Positions 18,788-26,650 of a DNA stretch of 64,000 bases are shown piece after piece. The stretch comes from CAIKZZ01 sp035524495 (GTDB lineage Bacteria; Pseudomonadota; Gammaproteobacteria; Steroidobacterales; Steroidobacteraceae). The stretch spans positions 1 to 64,000 of the forward strand of contig DATKOR010000051.1 of the NCBI GenBank assembly GCA_035524495.1, written 5' to 3'. The translations under genes and the position numbers were made by a program. The notes below the pieces were generated by a model, which ran no database searches, was not told where the DNA came from, and saw nothing but the letters and a program-made list of their open reading frames with translations. Within the stretch, counting starts at the first letter, position 1. Every line of letters begins with the position of its first letter.

Positions 18788-19913
18788 CGCGGGGCGGCGC
18801 CGCGAAGCACACGGCGCGCTCGGGGTCGAAGCTGAAGTGGATCTGCTCGCCGACCCTGAGGTCGGCGAAGCGCCCGGTCTGCGGCAGCGCGACCCGAAAC
18901 TCGAAGCGGCTCGAGCGCTCGCGCAGCAGCACCGCCGAGTTCGCGCCGTCGAACAGCAGGCTCTCGACGCTGCCGAGGTGCGCGCTCTGCCCGGCCGGGA
19001 GCTCGGCGGCGGAGCGCCCGAGGGTCGCGACCTCCGGGCGCACGAAGGCCTCGACCTCGGCGCCGGCGCTCAGAGGCGTCGCGCAGCGCGCGCGGATCGC
19101 CCAGCCGCCCGCGGCGTCGATCGAGGCGAGGCCGCCGGCGACGGCGCTGACCCGGCCGGGGATGCGGTTGTTGGCGCCGACGAAGCCGGCGACGAACGCG
19201 GTCGCGGGCGAATAGTAGAGCTGCTGCGGCGTACCGAGCTGCTCGAAGCGCCCGCGGTTCATCACCGCCACGTGGTCGGAGAGCACGAGGGCCTCGGACT
19301 GGTCGTGGGTGATGTAGACGAAGGTCGTGCCGAAGGCCGCCTGCAGCTGCTTGAGCTCGATCTTCATGTGCTCGCGCAGCTTCAGGTCGAGCGCGCCGAG
19401 CGGCTCGTCGAGGAGCAGCAGCGTCGGCTCGAGCACGAGGCTGCGGGCGATCGCGACCCGCTGGCGCTGGCCGCCCGAGAGCTCGTCGACGCGCTTGCCG
19501 GCAGCGCCGGCGAGCCCGACGCGCTCGAGCATCGCCGCGGCGCGCCGCCGCCGCTCGGCGCCGGCGACGCCGCGGCGCGCGAGCCCGAAGGCGACGGTGT
19601 CGCCGACCGACATCATCGGGAACAGCGCGAGCTGCTGGAACACCATGTTGACCGGGCGGCGGTTGGGCGCGACGTCGCGCATGCTGCGCCCGCCGATCGC
19701 GAGCTCGCCCTCGTCCGGCCGGATGAAGCCGGCGATCATCCTCAGCAGCGTCGTCTTGCCGCAGCCGGAGGGGCCGAGTATCGAGAAGAAGCTGCCGCGC
19801 GTGACGCTGAAGGACAGCGCGTCGACCGCGAGGTGCGTGCCGAAGCGCTTGACGAGGCGCCGCGCCTCGAGGTCCGCGGCCGGTGCCGCGGCGTCCGGCG
19901 TCGCCGTGCTCAA
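18780..19913 (-). CDS. potG: Polyamine ABC transporter ATP-binding protein (PotG/PotA type)
   Basis: 377 residues. Walker A GPSGCGKTT at about residues 48-56, Q-loop VFQQLALFP, signature LSGGQRQRVA, Walker B LLLLDEPLGALD and a switch His in ITHDQSEAL are all intact. A TOBE-type C-terminal domain follows (VRPEVATL, FEFRVALPQTG). It energises polyamine import through PotH/PotI. No ATG is available: the start is taken as TTG at 19913, which overlaps the potF stop codon as TTGA and gives an N-terminus (STATPDAAAPAAD) of normal length. The unusual TTG start and overlap suggest translation coupled to the binding-protein gene. Confidence 0.9.
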   Translation of the reverse strand: MSTATPDAAAPAADLEARRLVKRFGTHLAVDALSFSVTRGSFFSILGPSGCGKTTLLRMIAGFIRPDEGELAIGGRSMRDVAPNRRPVNMVFQQLALFPMMSVGDTVAFGLARRGVAGAERRRRAAAMLERVGLAGAAGKRVDELSGGQRQRVAIARSLVLEPTLLLLDEPLGALDLKLREHMKIELKQLQAAFGTTFVYITHDQSEALVLSDHVAVMNRGRFEQLGTPQQLYYSPATAFVAGFVGANNRIPGRVSAVAGGLASIDAAGGWAIRARCATPLSAGAEVEAFVRPEVATLGRSAAELPAGQSAHLGSVESLLFDGANSAVLLRERSSRFEFRVALPQTGRFADLRVGEQIHFSFDPERAVCFAAPPRDG

Positions 19914-20971
19914 TTGGCGGCCTTGATCCGGTCGAGCACCCGGCCCTCGATCTCCTCGAGGCCCGCCGGGATCGCCGGATACCATTTCACGTTCTTGAAT
20001 CCGTCCGGGAAGCTCTCCTTGAACTGCTGCACGAGGCGCGGATCGCCGAGCGCGTCGGCGCCCTTGGAGGCGCTGAAGTTGCCGACCGACTTGGCGATCT
20101 TGGCGGCGATCTGCGGGCGCATCGTGAAGTTGATCCACGCGTAGGCCGCGGCGTCGTTCTTGCCGCGCGCCGGCAGCGCGAAGGTGTCGAGCCAGGCGAT
20201 CGCGCCGGACTTGGGGTTCACGAAGCGGATCGCCGGGTTCTCGCGGTTCAGGCGCCAGGCGCCCGAGTCCCACATCATCGCCGCGACGATCTCGCCCGAG
20301 CGCACGCCGTTCAGCAGCTGGTCTTTGTTGTCGTAGAAGAACCGGAAGTTCGCCTTGCAGGCCGTCAGCGTGCGGCCGACGTCGTCCATCAGCGCCGTGT
20401 AGGCCTTGGTGTCGCCGTAGAGCTTGAAGGGGTCCTTGCCGGAGGCGAGCGCGAACGCCATCAGCGCCGGGCGCTTCAGGCGGATCGCGGTCTTGCCCCT
20501 GAGCTCGGGGCGGCACAGGTCCGTGTAGTCGGCGATCTTGGCTTTCGTCGAGTTGACGACGAGGCCCTCGGCGCCCCAGACGTAGGGCAGCGCATAGAGC
20601 TTGCCGTCGACGGTCGCGTTCGTCCTCACGATCTCGAGGAGCTCGGGCAGGAACTGCGCGAGGTTGACCTTGCCGACGTCGATCGGCTTGTAGATCCGAA
20701 ACTCCTGCTGCGCGCCGACGATGCGGTCCTGCGACGGCTGGGCGAGGTCGAAGCCCGCGCCGCCGGTCGCGCGCAGCTTCGAGATCATCTCCTCGTTGTT
20801 CGACAGCGTCAGCTCGACCTGGATGCCGGTCTCGGCCTTGAACTGCGCCGCGACCTCGGCCGGAACGTAGTCGGACCAGGTGATGATGCGCAGCTTCTTC
20901 GCGTCGTCGGCGCGTGCGAGCGCTGCGAGCGCCAGTCCGAGGGCCAGGACGAGGAGGTATCTCGTTCTCAT
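19910..20971 (-). CDS. potF: Polyamine-binding periplasmic protein (PotF/SpuD-SpuE type)
   Basis: 353 residues. A signal peptide covers residues 1-20 (MRTRYLLVLALGLALAALARA), followed by LRIITWSDYVPAEVAAQFKAETGIQVELT, the start of the PotD/PotF fold. Aromatic and acidic residues expected to cage polyamines are present (WSDY, GFDLAQPSQD, PYVWGAEGL, WDSGAW). First gene of a potFGHI-type operon. The ATG at 20971 has AGGGGA five bases upstream; a longer reading frame to 21052 lacks a signal-peptide-like start. It binds putrescine or spermidine in the periplasm; which one cannot be told here. Confidence 0.9.
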   Translation of the reverse strand: MRTRYLLVLALGLALAALARADDAKKLRIITWSDYVPAEVAAQFKAETGIQVELTLSNNEEMISKLRATGGAGFDLAQPSQDRIVGAQQEFRIYKPIDVGKVNLAQFLPELLEIVRTNATVDGKLYALPYVWGAEGLVVNSTKAKIADYTDLCRPELRGKTAIRLKRPALMAFALASGKDPFKLYGDTKAYTALMDDVGRTLTACKANFRFFYDNKDQLLNGVRSGEIVAAMMWDSGAWRLNRENPAIRFVNPKSGAIAWLDTFALPARGKNDAAAYAWINFTMRPQIAAKIAKSVGNFSASKGADALGDPRLVQQFKESFPDGFKNVKWYPAIPAGLEEIEGRVLDRIKAAN

Positions 20972-21246
20972 TGTGTCCCCTGCGCGCCGAGCGGGGGATC
21001 CGCCGTCGCCGTGGTGCCGCCCAAGGTTACCGGGACCGCCGATCCCCGTCACCCCGGCCGGTCGCCGGGCGCCCGCGGCTCGCTCCGCAGGCCCCGCGCT
21101 GCAGTGCGTCGTCTACCGGTGCCGCGCGCCAGCCGCCATCTGGACTATCCTTAGTGTGACGACGGGTGCCCGCCGCGGTGCGCTTCGGAAGTTGCGGAGC
21201 CAGCGCCTCGGAGCGGTCGGTTACCGTGGCGGTGGTGGAGGTCCCT

Positions 21247-23295
21247 ATGCCGAGCCAGATCCAGAACGTATGCAATGTGGCCCTGTGCGGCCACGCCGGC
21301 AGCGGCAAGACGACGCTGGCCGAGGCGCTCTTGTTCGCCGCCGGCGCGCTGCGCGCCAAGGGCAGCGTTGCGCGCGGCACGACGGTATGCGACTTCGATC
21401 CGCTCGAGAAGCGCCAGCAGCATTCGCTCGACGCGGCCTTGTGCGCCTTCGAGGCGCACGGGCGCCGCGTCACGCTGCTCGACACGCCGGGGCTGCCCGA
21501 CTTCGTCGGCCGCAGCGTCAGCGTGCTGGCCGCGGTCGAGTCGGCGGCGGTCGTCGTCAACGCCGCGACCGGCGTCGAGCCGATGACGACGCGCATGATG
21601 CACGAGGCCGGCGAGCGCGGCCTGTGCCGCTTCATCGTGATCAACCGCATCGACGCGCGCGACGCCCAGCCCGAGCTCGTGCTCGAGCAGGTGCGCGAGG
21701 CCTTCGGCCGCGAATGCCTGCCGCTGAACCTGCCGGCCGAGGGCGGACACGCGGTCGTCGACTGCTACTTCCAGAACAGCGGCCCGGCCACCGACTTCGG
21801 CTCGGTCGCCGACGCGCACGAGGCGATCGTCGACCAGGTCGTCGAGGTCGACGAGGAGCTGATGACGCGCCACCTCGAGCAGAGCGGCTCGGTGACGCTC
21901 GAGCAGCTGCACGGGGCCTTCGAGCAGGCGCTCAGGGAGGGACACCTGATCCCGGTGTGCTTCGTCTCGGGCGAGACCGGGGCCGGCGTCCCGGAGCTGC
22001 TGCGCGTGCTCGCCGAGCTCGCGCCGAGCCCGCTCGAGGGCAACCCGCCGGCGTTCCTGCGTGGCGAGGGCGCCGAGGCCGAGCCGGTCGCCGTCAAGCC
22101 CGATCCCGCGCAGCACGTCATCGCCCACGTGTTCAAAGTCTCGATCGATCCCTACGTCGGCAAGATCGGCGTGTTTCGCGTCCATCAGGGCACGATCCGG
22201 CCGGGCCAGCAGCTCTACGTCGGCGACGGCCGCAAGCCGTTTCGGGTCACGCAGCTCTTCAGGCTGCAGGGCAAGGAGCAGCAGCCGCTGCCGGCCGCCG
22301 GGCCCGGCGACATCTGCGGCATCGCCAAGGTCGACGAGCTGCACTTCGACGCGGTGCTGCACGACTCGCACGACGAGGACCACCTGCACCTGAAGTCGGT
22401 GCGCTTCCCGCCAGCGATGCTCGGCGTCGCGATCGAGCCGGAGAAGCGCGGCGACGAGCAGCGCCTCGCGGACACGCTGCACAAGCTGGTCGACGAGGAC
22501 CCGTGCGTACGCGTCGAGCACCACGCGGCGCTCAACGAGACGGTGCTGTACGGCATGGGCGAGCTGCACGTGAGGCTGCTGCTCGAGCGCATGACCGAGC
22601 GCTTCGGCGTGCAGGTCAAGACGCAGCCGCCGCGCGTGCCGTACCGCGAGACGGTGACGCGCGCCGCCGAGTCGCTGTACCGCCACAAGAAGCAGACCGG
22701 CGGCGCCGGCCAGTTCGGCGAGGTCAAGCTGCGCATCGAGCCGCTGGCGCGCGGCGAGGGCTTCGAGTTCGTAGACGCGGTCGTCGGCGGCGCGATCCCC
22801 GGCCAGTACATCCCGGCGGTCGAGAAGGGCGTGCGCCAGGTGCTCGGCGAGGGCGTGGTGGCGGGCTTCCAGCTGCAGGACCTGCGGGTCACCGTGCTCG
22901 ACGGCAAGCACCACCCGGTCGACTCCAAGGAGGTCGCGTTCGTGACCGCGGCGCGGCACGCCTTCGAGGACGCGGCAGCGCAGGCCGGCCCCGTCGTGCT
23001 CGAACCCATCGTGCGCGCCGAGATCAACGTCCCGAGCAGCGCGGTCGGCGACATCGCCGCGGACCTCGCGACGCGCCGCGGGCGCGTGACCGGCCAGACG
23101 TCGCTGCCGGGCGGGCGGCTCGCGGTCGCGGCGCTCGTGCCGCTCGCGGAGCTCACCGACTACGCGACGCGGCTGAAGTCGCTGACCGCGGGCGAGGGCT
23201 CCTACACGCTCGACCTCAGCCACTACGAGACGGTGCCGCCGCGCCGCCAGCAGGAGCTGTCGGGCGCATGGAACCGGCACCCGCACACGGCGTGA
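21247..23295 (+). CDS. Elongation factor G-like GTPase (FusA2-type, second EF-G homologue)
   Basis: 682 residues with EF-G architecture: GTP-binding domain (residues 1-265), domain II (about 290-370), and domains III-V. G1 is GHAGSGKT at 14-21 and G3 is DTPGLPDF, but the usual NKxD base-recognition motif reads NRID near residue 136 and the switch I region reads GTTVCDFDPLEKRQQHS, as in the EF-G-like/FusA2 subgroup and not canonical EF-G. Canonical fusA normally lies beside rpsG/tuf, which are absent here. Its role (translocation backup, ribosome rescue or stress) is not known from sequence. GGAGGT lies five bases before the ATG at 21247. Confidence 0.88.
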   Translation: MPSQIQNVCNVALCGHAGSGKTTLAEALLFAAGALRAKGSVARGTTVCDFDPLEKRQQHSLDAALCAFEAHGRRVTLLDTPGLPDFVGRSVSVLAAVESAAVVVNAATGVEPMTTRMMHEAGERGLCRFIVINRIDARDAQPELVLEQVREAFGRECLPLNLPAEGGHAVVDCYFQNSGPATDFGSVADAHEAIVDQVVEVDEELMTRHLEQSGSVTLEQLHGAFEQALREGHLIPVCFVSGETGAGVPELLRVLAELAPSPLEGNPPAFLRGEGAEAEPVAVKPDPAQHVIAHVFKVSIDPYVGKIGVFRVHQGTIRPGQQLYVGDGRKPFRVTQLFRLQGKEQQPLPAAGPGDICGIAKVDELHFDAVLHDSHDEDHLHLKSVRFPPAMLGVAIEPEKRGDEQRLADTLHKLVDEDPCVRVEHHAALNETVLYGMGELHVRLLLERMTERFGVQVKTQPPRVPYRETVTRAAESLYRHKKQTGGAGQFGEVKLRIEPLARGEGFEFVDAVVGGAIPGQYIPAVEKGVRQVLGEGVVAGFQLQDLRVTVLDGKHHPVDSKEVAFVTAARHAFEDAAAQAGPVVLEPIVRAEINVPSSAVGDIAADLATRRGRVTGQTSLPGGRLAVAALVPLAELTDYATRLKSLTAGEGSYTLDLSHYETVPPRRQQELSGAWNRHPHTA

Positions 23296-23314
23296 GCGGT
23301 CGCGGCGGCGCGCG

Positions 23315-23488
23315 ATGAGGATCGCGCGGCCGCTGCTGCTCGTCGCGACGCCGATCGGCGTCGCGGCCGGGCTCCGCGAGGCGTGGCGCTTTCACTGGTG
23401 GCTTGCGCTCTTGATGGGCGCGCTGCTCGCGGTCGTCGGCGCGTTCGGCGTCTACACCTGGCGCCGGATCCGCAGCGAGTCCGAGTGA
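23315..23488 (+). CDS. Small single-pass membrane protein, hypothetical
   Basis: 57 residues, translated by hand. An amphipathic N-terminus (MRIARPLLLVATPIGVAAGL) is followed by REAWRFHWWLALLMGALLAVVGAFGVYTW, one clear membrane helix ending in a positively charged and then acidic tail. Codon use matches the neighbours, with G/C at most third positions. It begins 19 bases after the EF-G-like gene on the same strand and ends 7 bases before the convergent stop, so it exactly fills the gap. I do not recognise a family. Confidence 0.6.
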   Translation: MRIARPLLLVATPIGVAAGLREAWRFHWWLALLMGALLAVVGAFGVYTWRRIRSESE

Positions 23489-23495
23489 ATTTGCC

Positions 23496-23921
23496 TCAAC
23501 GCGCCGGCGTGATCGCCGGCGGCGGCTCGGCGACGGCGTTGATCCGGTCGACGAAGTAGCCGGTCTCGGCGAAGCAGGTGGTCGGCACGCCGCGGTGCTC
23601 GGTGTAGTGCAGTTGCACCCGCTGGCCGACCGCCGCCGACAGCTGGCGCGCGAGCGCCGCGTCGCGCACGCTGAAGTGCCAGATCTCGGGCTGCACGCCG
23701 GCGACGACGTAGAGCGCGAGCTCGCCCTCGTAGGTCTTGCAGACCCAGCCCTTGTACGAGAACTTCTGCAGCAGCCCGGCGCGGTCGCCGTCGGAGTAGC
23801 TCCAGCTGAGCGTCAGGTACGTGTAGAGCGCCGCGAGCAGCGCGAGGGCGACGAGCGCGGCCGAGAGCCGCGTCCGCCATGACAGGCCCGCCCGCCGGCC
23901 GCCGGGTGCCGCGGACGCCAT
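23496..23921 (-). CDS. Membrane-anchored hypothetical protein (YSDGDRAG...KTYEGEL family)
   Basis: 141 residues. One hydrophobic segment at about residues 18-38, then a periplasmic domain beginning SWSYSDGDRAGLLQKFSYKGWVCKTYEGEL. That conserved pattern is found in a widespread small family sometimes mislabelled 6-phosphogluconate dehydrogenase in databases; I see no dehydrogenase fold. Two cysteines (near residues 63 and 116) could form a disulfide. It starts 2 bases after the cupin gene, so the two form an operon. A longer frame to 24359 is rejected because it is antisense-free shadow of the cupin gene. Confidence 0.72.
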   Translation of the reverse strand: MASAAPGGRRAGLSWRTRLSAALVALALLAALYTYLTLSWSYSDGDRAGLLQKFSYKGWVCKTYEGELALYVVAGVQPEIWHFSVRDAALARQLSAAVGQRVQLHYTEHRGVPTTCFAETGYFVDRINAVAEPPPAITPAR

Positions 23922-23923
23922 CG

Positions 23924-24313
23924 TCAGAGGATCTCGTCGCGAACCGCGTCCGGACGGCCCGGATCGTGCAGCTCGCTGTTGAAGCCGACCAGCACCATCG
24001 TGCCGGGACCGGGATTGCGGTAGGCGTGCGCGACGCCGGGCGGGATCGTGAAGCGCCAGGTCTCGCCGGCCGGAACGTCGACGTCGCGGATCACGCCGTC
24101 CTCCTTGAGGCGCACCTGGGCGGGGCCGGTGAGCACTGCGATCTCGGTGCCGACGAGGTGGCGGTGGTTGCCACGCACGAAGCCGGGCTCGGTGAGCACG
24201 ACGTGGACGTTGCGGGTGCCGGGCAGGTGCCCGGCGGCGACCGGCTCGAAGAGCGCACCGCGCGCGTCGCGGTGTGTGTGCACGCTCTCGATCAGCGTCT
24301 TGCCCTGGCTCAT
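23924..24313 (-). CDS. Cupin-domain protein (CapF C-terminal/WbuC-like)
   Basis: 129 residues, single cupin. Metal-site motif GNHRHLVGTEIAVL at residues 48-61 and the second cupin motif PPGVAHAYRNPGPG near 94-107 are intact. The ends (RGALFEPVAAGHLPGTRNVHVVLTEPG and HDPGRPDAVRDEIL, seen in parts) resemble the stand-alone version of the CapF C-terminal domain used in sugar-nucleotide or capsule synthesis. No polysaccharide genes are nearby, so the substrate is unknown. It lies upstream of, and is probably co-transcribed with, the small membrane protein gene. Confidence 0.8.
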   Translation of the reverse strand: MSQGKTLIESVHTHRDARGALFEPVAAGHLPGTRNVHVVLTEPGFVRGNHRHLVGTEIAVLTGPAQVRLKEDGVIRDVDVPAGETWRFTIPPGVAHAYRNPGPGTMVLVGFNSELHDPGRPDAVRDEIL

Positions 24314-24369
24314 CCGACTCCCTGCCCCCGCAGCCCCGGCTGGGGCGCGAGGATAGCAAGCGGCGTCCG

Positions 24370-26517
24370 TCAGCGCTTGTCGCGCGGCTCGGGCTTGTGC
24401 TCCTGGCGCGGCGGCGGCGGGTGCGATTCGTGCGGCGGCGGCGGAGCGGACTCGCGCGCTGGCGGTGCCGGACGCACCGGGGCGGGCCGGTTCTCCGGCG
24501 GCGGCGCCGGCCGGTTCTCGGGCGCCGGCGGTCGGTAGCTGGGCGATGAGACCGGCCGCGGCTCGCTGCGAACGGCGTTCTGCGGTCGATCCTCGCGCGG
24601 CGGGCGCGCGGGGGGCGCCGACGGCTGCACCGGGCGGGCGAGCGGCGCCGATGGCTGCTCCGGTCGCGCCGCCGGCGCGGTCGGGCGCGACTCGTTGCCG
24701 ACGGCGCCCGGTGGCCGGTCCTGCCGCGGCGGCCGCGCGACGGGCGCCGACGGCGTCACCGGCCGTGCCGGGGGCTGGTTCGGGAGCGACTCCACGGCGC
24801 CCGGAGGACGGTCCTGGCGCGGGGGCCGCGCGACCGGCGCCGACGGCGGCACCGCGCGGGTGGCCGGCGGCGTCGGGCTCGCATTCGGGCGCGCCGGCAT
24901 CGCCGGCGCCGCGGCCGACGGAGCGCGCGGCGGCAGCGTGATCACGTCGGCGCGCGGGGCGGTCGGGACGCCGCCGGCGCGTGCCGGCGCCATCGCGCGC
25001 AGCGGCACTGGACGGCCGCCGTTCGCGACGATCGCGTGGCGCTGCGCCTCAAACGACGGTGGCGGCGGCGGCGGCGGCGTGCGCGCGACCACCGGACGGT
25101 TGAACACCGCGGGTGCCACGTGCGGCGGCGGCGGCGCGGCGCGACCGAGGCTCCTCGCGGTCGGCGCGATCGCCGGCGCCCCGCTGACGAAGGTCGGGTG
25201 CTCGAGCGCCTCGTGCGGCACCTTCGCGAGGTGCGTCGCGACCGGCTGCGCGCTCGCAAAGTTGCTCTGCGAGGTCGCGGTGACCGCACCCGCGACGGCG
25301 GCGTTCGCGTAGCGCGGGTTGCCGGTCGCCTGTGGCACGCCGTTGACGATGGTCGTGTTGTTGGTGATGTAGTTGTTGATCGTCGTGTTCGTCACGTGGA
25401 TGTTCGTGACGTTGACGTTGCGGACGTAGGCGTTGCTGACGCGATAGCCCGGCACGTACACCTCGTTCCAGCCCAGCGGGAACCAGCCGACCGGGGGACC
25501 ACCGACCGCGACGCCGACGCCGATGCCGACCGCGAAGTGCGGGCCTCCGACCCAGCCGACGAGCGCCGGCGCGTACACCGGCGCGACCCGCCGCGGCCCG
25601 GGCGCCCAGCACCACGCGCCGCCGACCGACACCCAGCGGCCGTAGTGAAACGGCGCGAAGCCCCACGGTGCATCGTCGATCCACGTCCAGCCCCACGGCG
25701 CGATCCAGCCCCAGTGGCCGTAGCGGTAGGGCGCCCAGCCGACGGCGACCGTCGGCACCCAGACCGGGCCGTAGTCCTCGACGTTGCGCCACGCGCCGTA
25801 GTCGTCGAGGTCCTCGTAGCCGATCATGTCGCGCGACACGTAGCGGGTCGACGGTGCGCGGTCCTCGCGCCGGTCGCGCTCGGCGACCCACTGGTCGAAG
25901 TCGTCGCCCGCCGGCAGCGCGCCGACCGAGGACTGCGCGACGCCGCCGCCCGAATACTCGGCGAGCTCGCCGTCGCCGACGGTCGCCTCGCCGGTCGAGT
26001 CGGTCACCGCCACCTGGCCGTGGCCGACCCCGACGCGCAGCGTGCCGTCCTCCTCGCCGACCTCGATCCGGTAGTCGCCGGGTCGCAGCACCGCGACCGA
26101 GGCGCTCGGCGTTGCGATCTCGAAGGTCTGGTCGGGCCCGAGCGCGCGCACCCGGACCTCGAGCGTGCCGGCGCTGAGCTTGAGCTGCACGGTGCGATCG
26201 TCGATGTTGAGGACCGCGAGTCCCGTCTCGGCGCCGAGGCGCACGGCCGAGGAGCCGATGTGCATCTCGGCCCGCGAATCGCGGTCCGCCCACACCTTGT
26301 CGCCGTTGGTCAGCGGGCGATTGAGGACGTCGCTGACCCAGGTCTCGGCGCCGGCGGGCTGCAGCGACACGGCGCCCTGCGTCAGGTTGACGCGGCCGAC
26401 GCGGCCCGGCGGGTCGGCCGGCTGGTCGGCGCGGGCCGCGGCGACCGCGGCGAAGGCCAGCAGCGCGCCGAGCGGTGCGAGACGCCGTAGCGAGAAGGCG
26501 ATGGTCGGTGCGCGCAT
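24370..26517 (-). CDS. FecR/DUF6600-type exported protein with proline-rich repeat tail
   Basis: 715 residues. A signal peptide ends near residue 30 (AAARADQ). A FecR-like beta region follows (GRVNLTQGAVSLQPAG, LTNGDKVWADRDSRAEMHIGSSAVRLG), then a Trp/Tyr/Gly-rich region at about 230-330 (DYGAWRNVEDYGPVWVP, GHWGWIAPWGWTWIDDAPWGFAPFHYGRW) typical of DUF6600. The last 300 residues are very rich in Pro, Ala and Arg and include imperfect repeats of an ARPPRQDRPPGAV unit. This layout suggests an exported, possibly surface or periplasm-spanning protein. No catalytic motif is visible and the function of the family is unknown. Confidence 0.85.
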   Translation of the reverse strand: MRAPTIAFSLRRLAPLGALLAFAAVAAARADQPADPPGRVGRVNLTQGAVSLQPAGAETWVSDVLNRPLTNGDKVWADRDSRAEMHIGSSAVRLGAETGLAVLNIDDRTVQLKLSAGTLEVRVRALGPDQTFEIATPSASVAVLRPGDYRIEVGEEDGTLRVGVGHGQVAVTDSTGEATVGDGELAEYSGGGVAQSSVGALPAGDDFDQWVAERDRREDRAPSTRYVSRDMIGYEDLDDYGAWRNVEDYGPVWVPTVAVGWAPYRYGHWGWIAPWGWTWIDDAPWGFAPFHYGRWVSVGGAWCWAPGPRRVAPVYAPALVGWVGGPHFAVGIGVGVAVGGPPVGWFPLGWNEVYVPGYRVSNAYVRNVNVTNIHVTNTTINNYITNNTTIVNGVPQATGNPRYANAAVAGAVTATSQSNFASAQPVATHLAKVPHEALEHPTFVSGAPAIAPTARSLGRAAPPPPHVAPAVFNRPVVARTPPPPPPPSFEAQRHAIVANGGRPVPLRAMAPARAGGVPTAPRADVITLPPRAPSAAAPAMPARPNASPTPPATRAVPPSAPVARPPRQDRPPGAVESLPNQPPARPVTPSAPVARPPRQDRPPGAVGNESRPTAPAARPEQPSAPLARPVQPSAPPARPPREDRPQNAVRSEPRPVSSPSYRPPAPENRPAPPPENRPAPVRPAPPARESAPPPPHESHPPPPRQEHKPEPRDKR
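24572..24846 (-). repeat. In-gene imperfect repeats encoding PSAP-ARPPRQDRPPGAV units
   Basis: Three imperfect copies of a unit of about 52 bases (at roughly 24572-24621, 24701-24750 and 24794-24844) encode PSAPVARPPRQDRPPGAV-like segments. They are spaced by 129 and 93 bases, both multiples of three, so the reading frame is kept. The copies differ at synonymous and conservative sites, indicating an older expansion and not a recent slippage. Confidence 0.7.
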
Positions 26518-26650
26518 TTCGGCTCCCTGGGCGGTTCCGGTGGTGGCCGCCTGCGTCCAGTGAACGCGAGGCGGCGCCCCATGGCGCGAAGGTTGAGGGA
26601 AATTAATGCGAGTGTCATCGGGGCTTTGGAAAGCGCCCCGGCGCCGAGTC

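Noticed and set aside
23496..24359. Long version of the small membrane protein gene extending to 24359
   Set aside because: Its first half is an out-of-frame reading of the cupin gene; the signal-like segment begins at the ATG at 23921.
24572..24846. CRISPR-like or non-coding tandem repeat
   Set aside because: Unequal spacers in multiples of three and good reading frame show it is a coding repeat.
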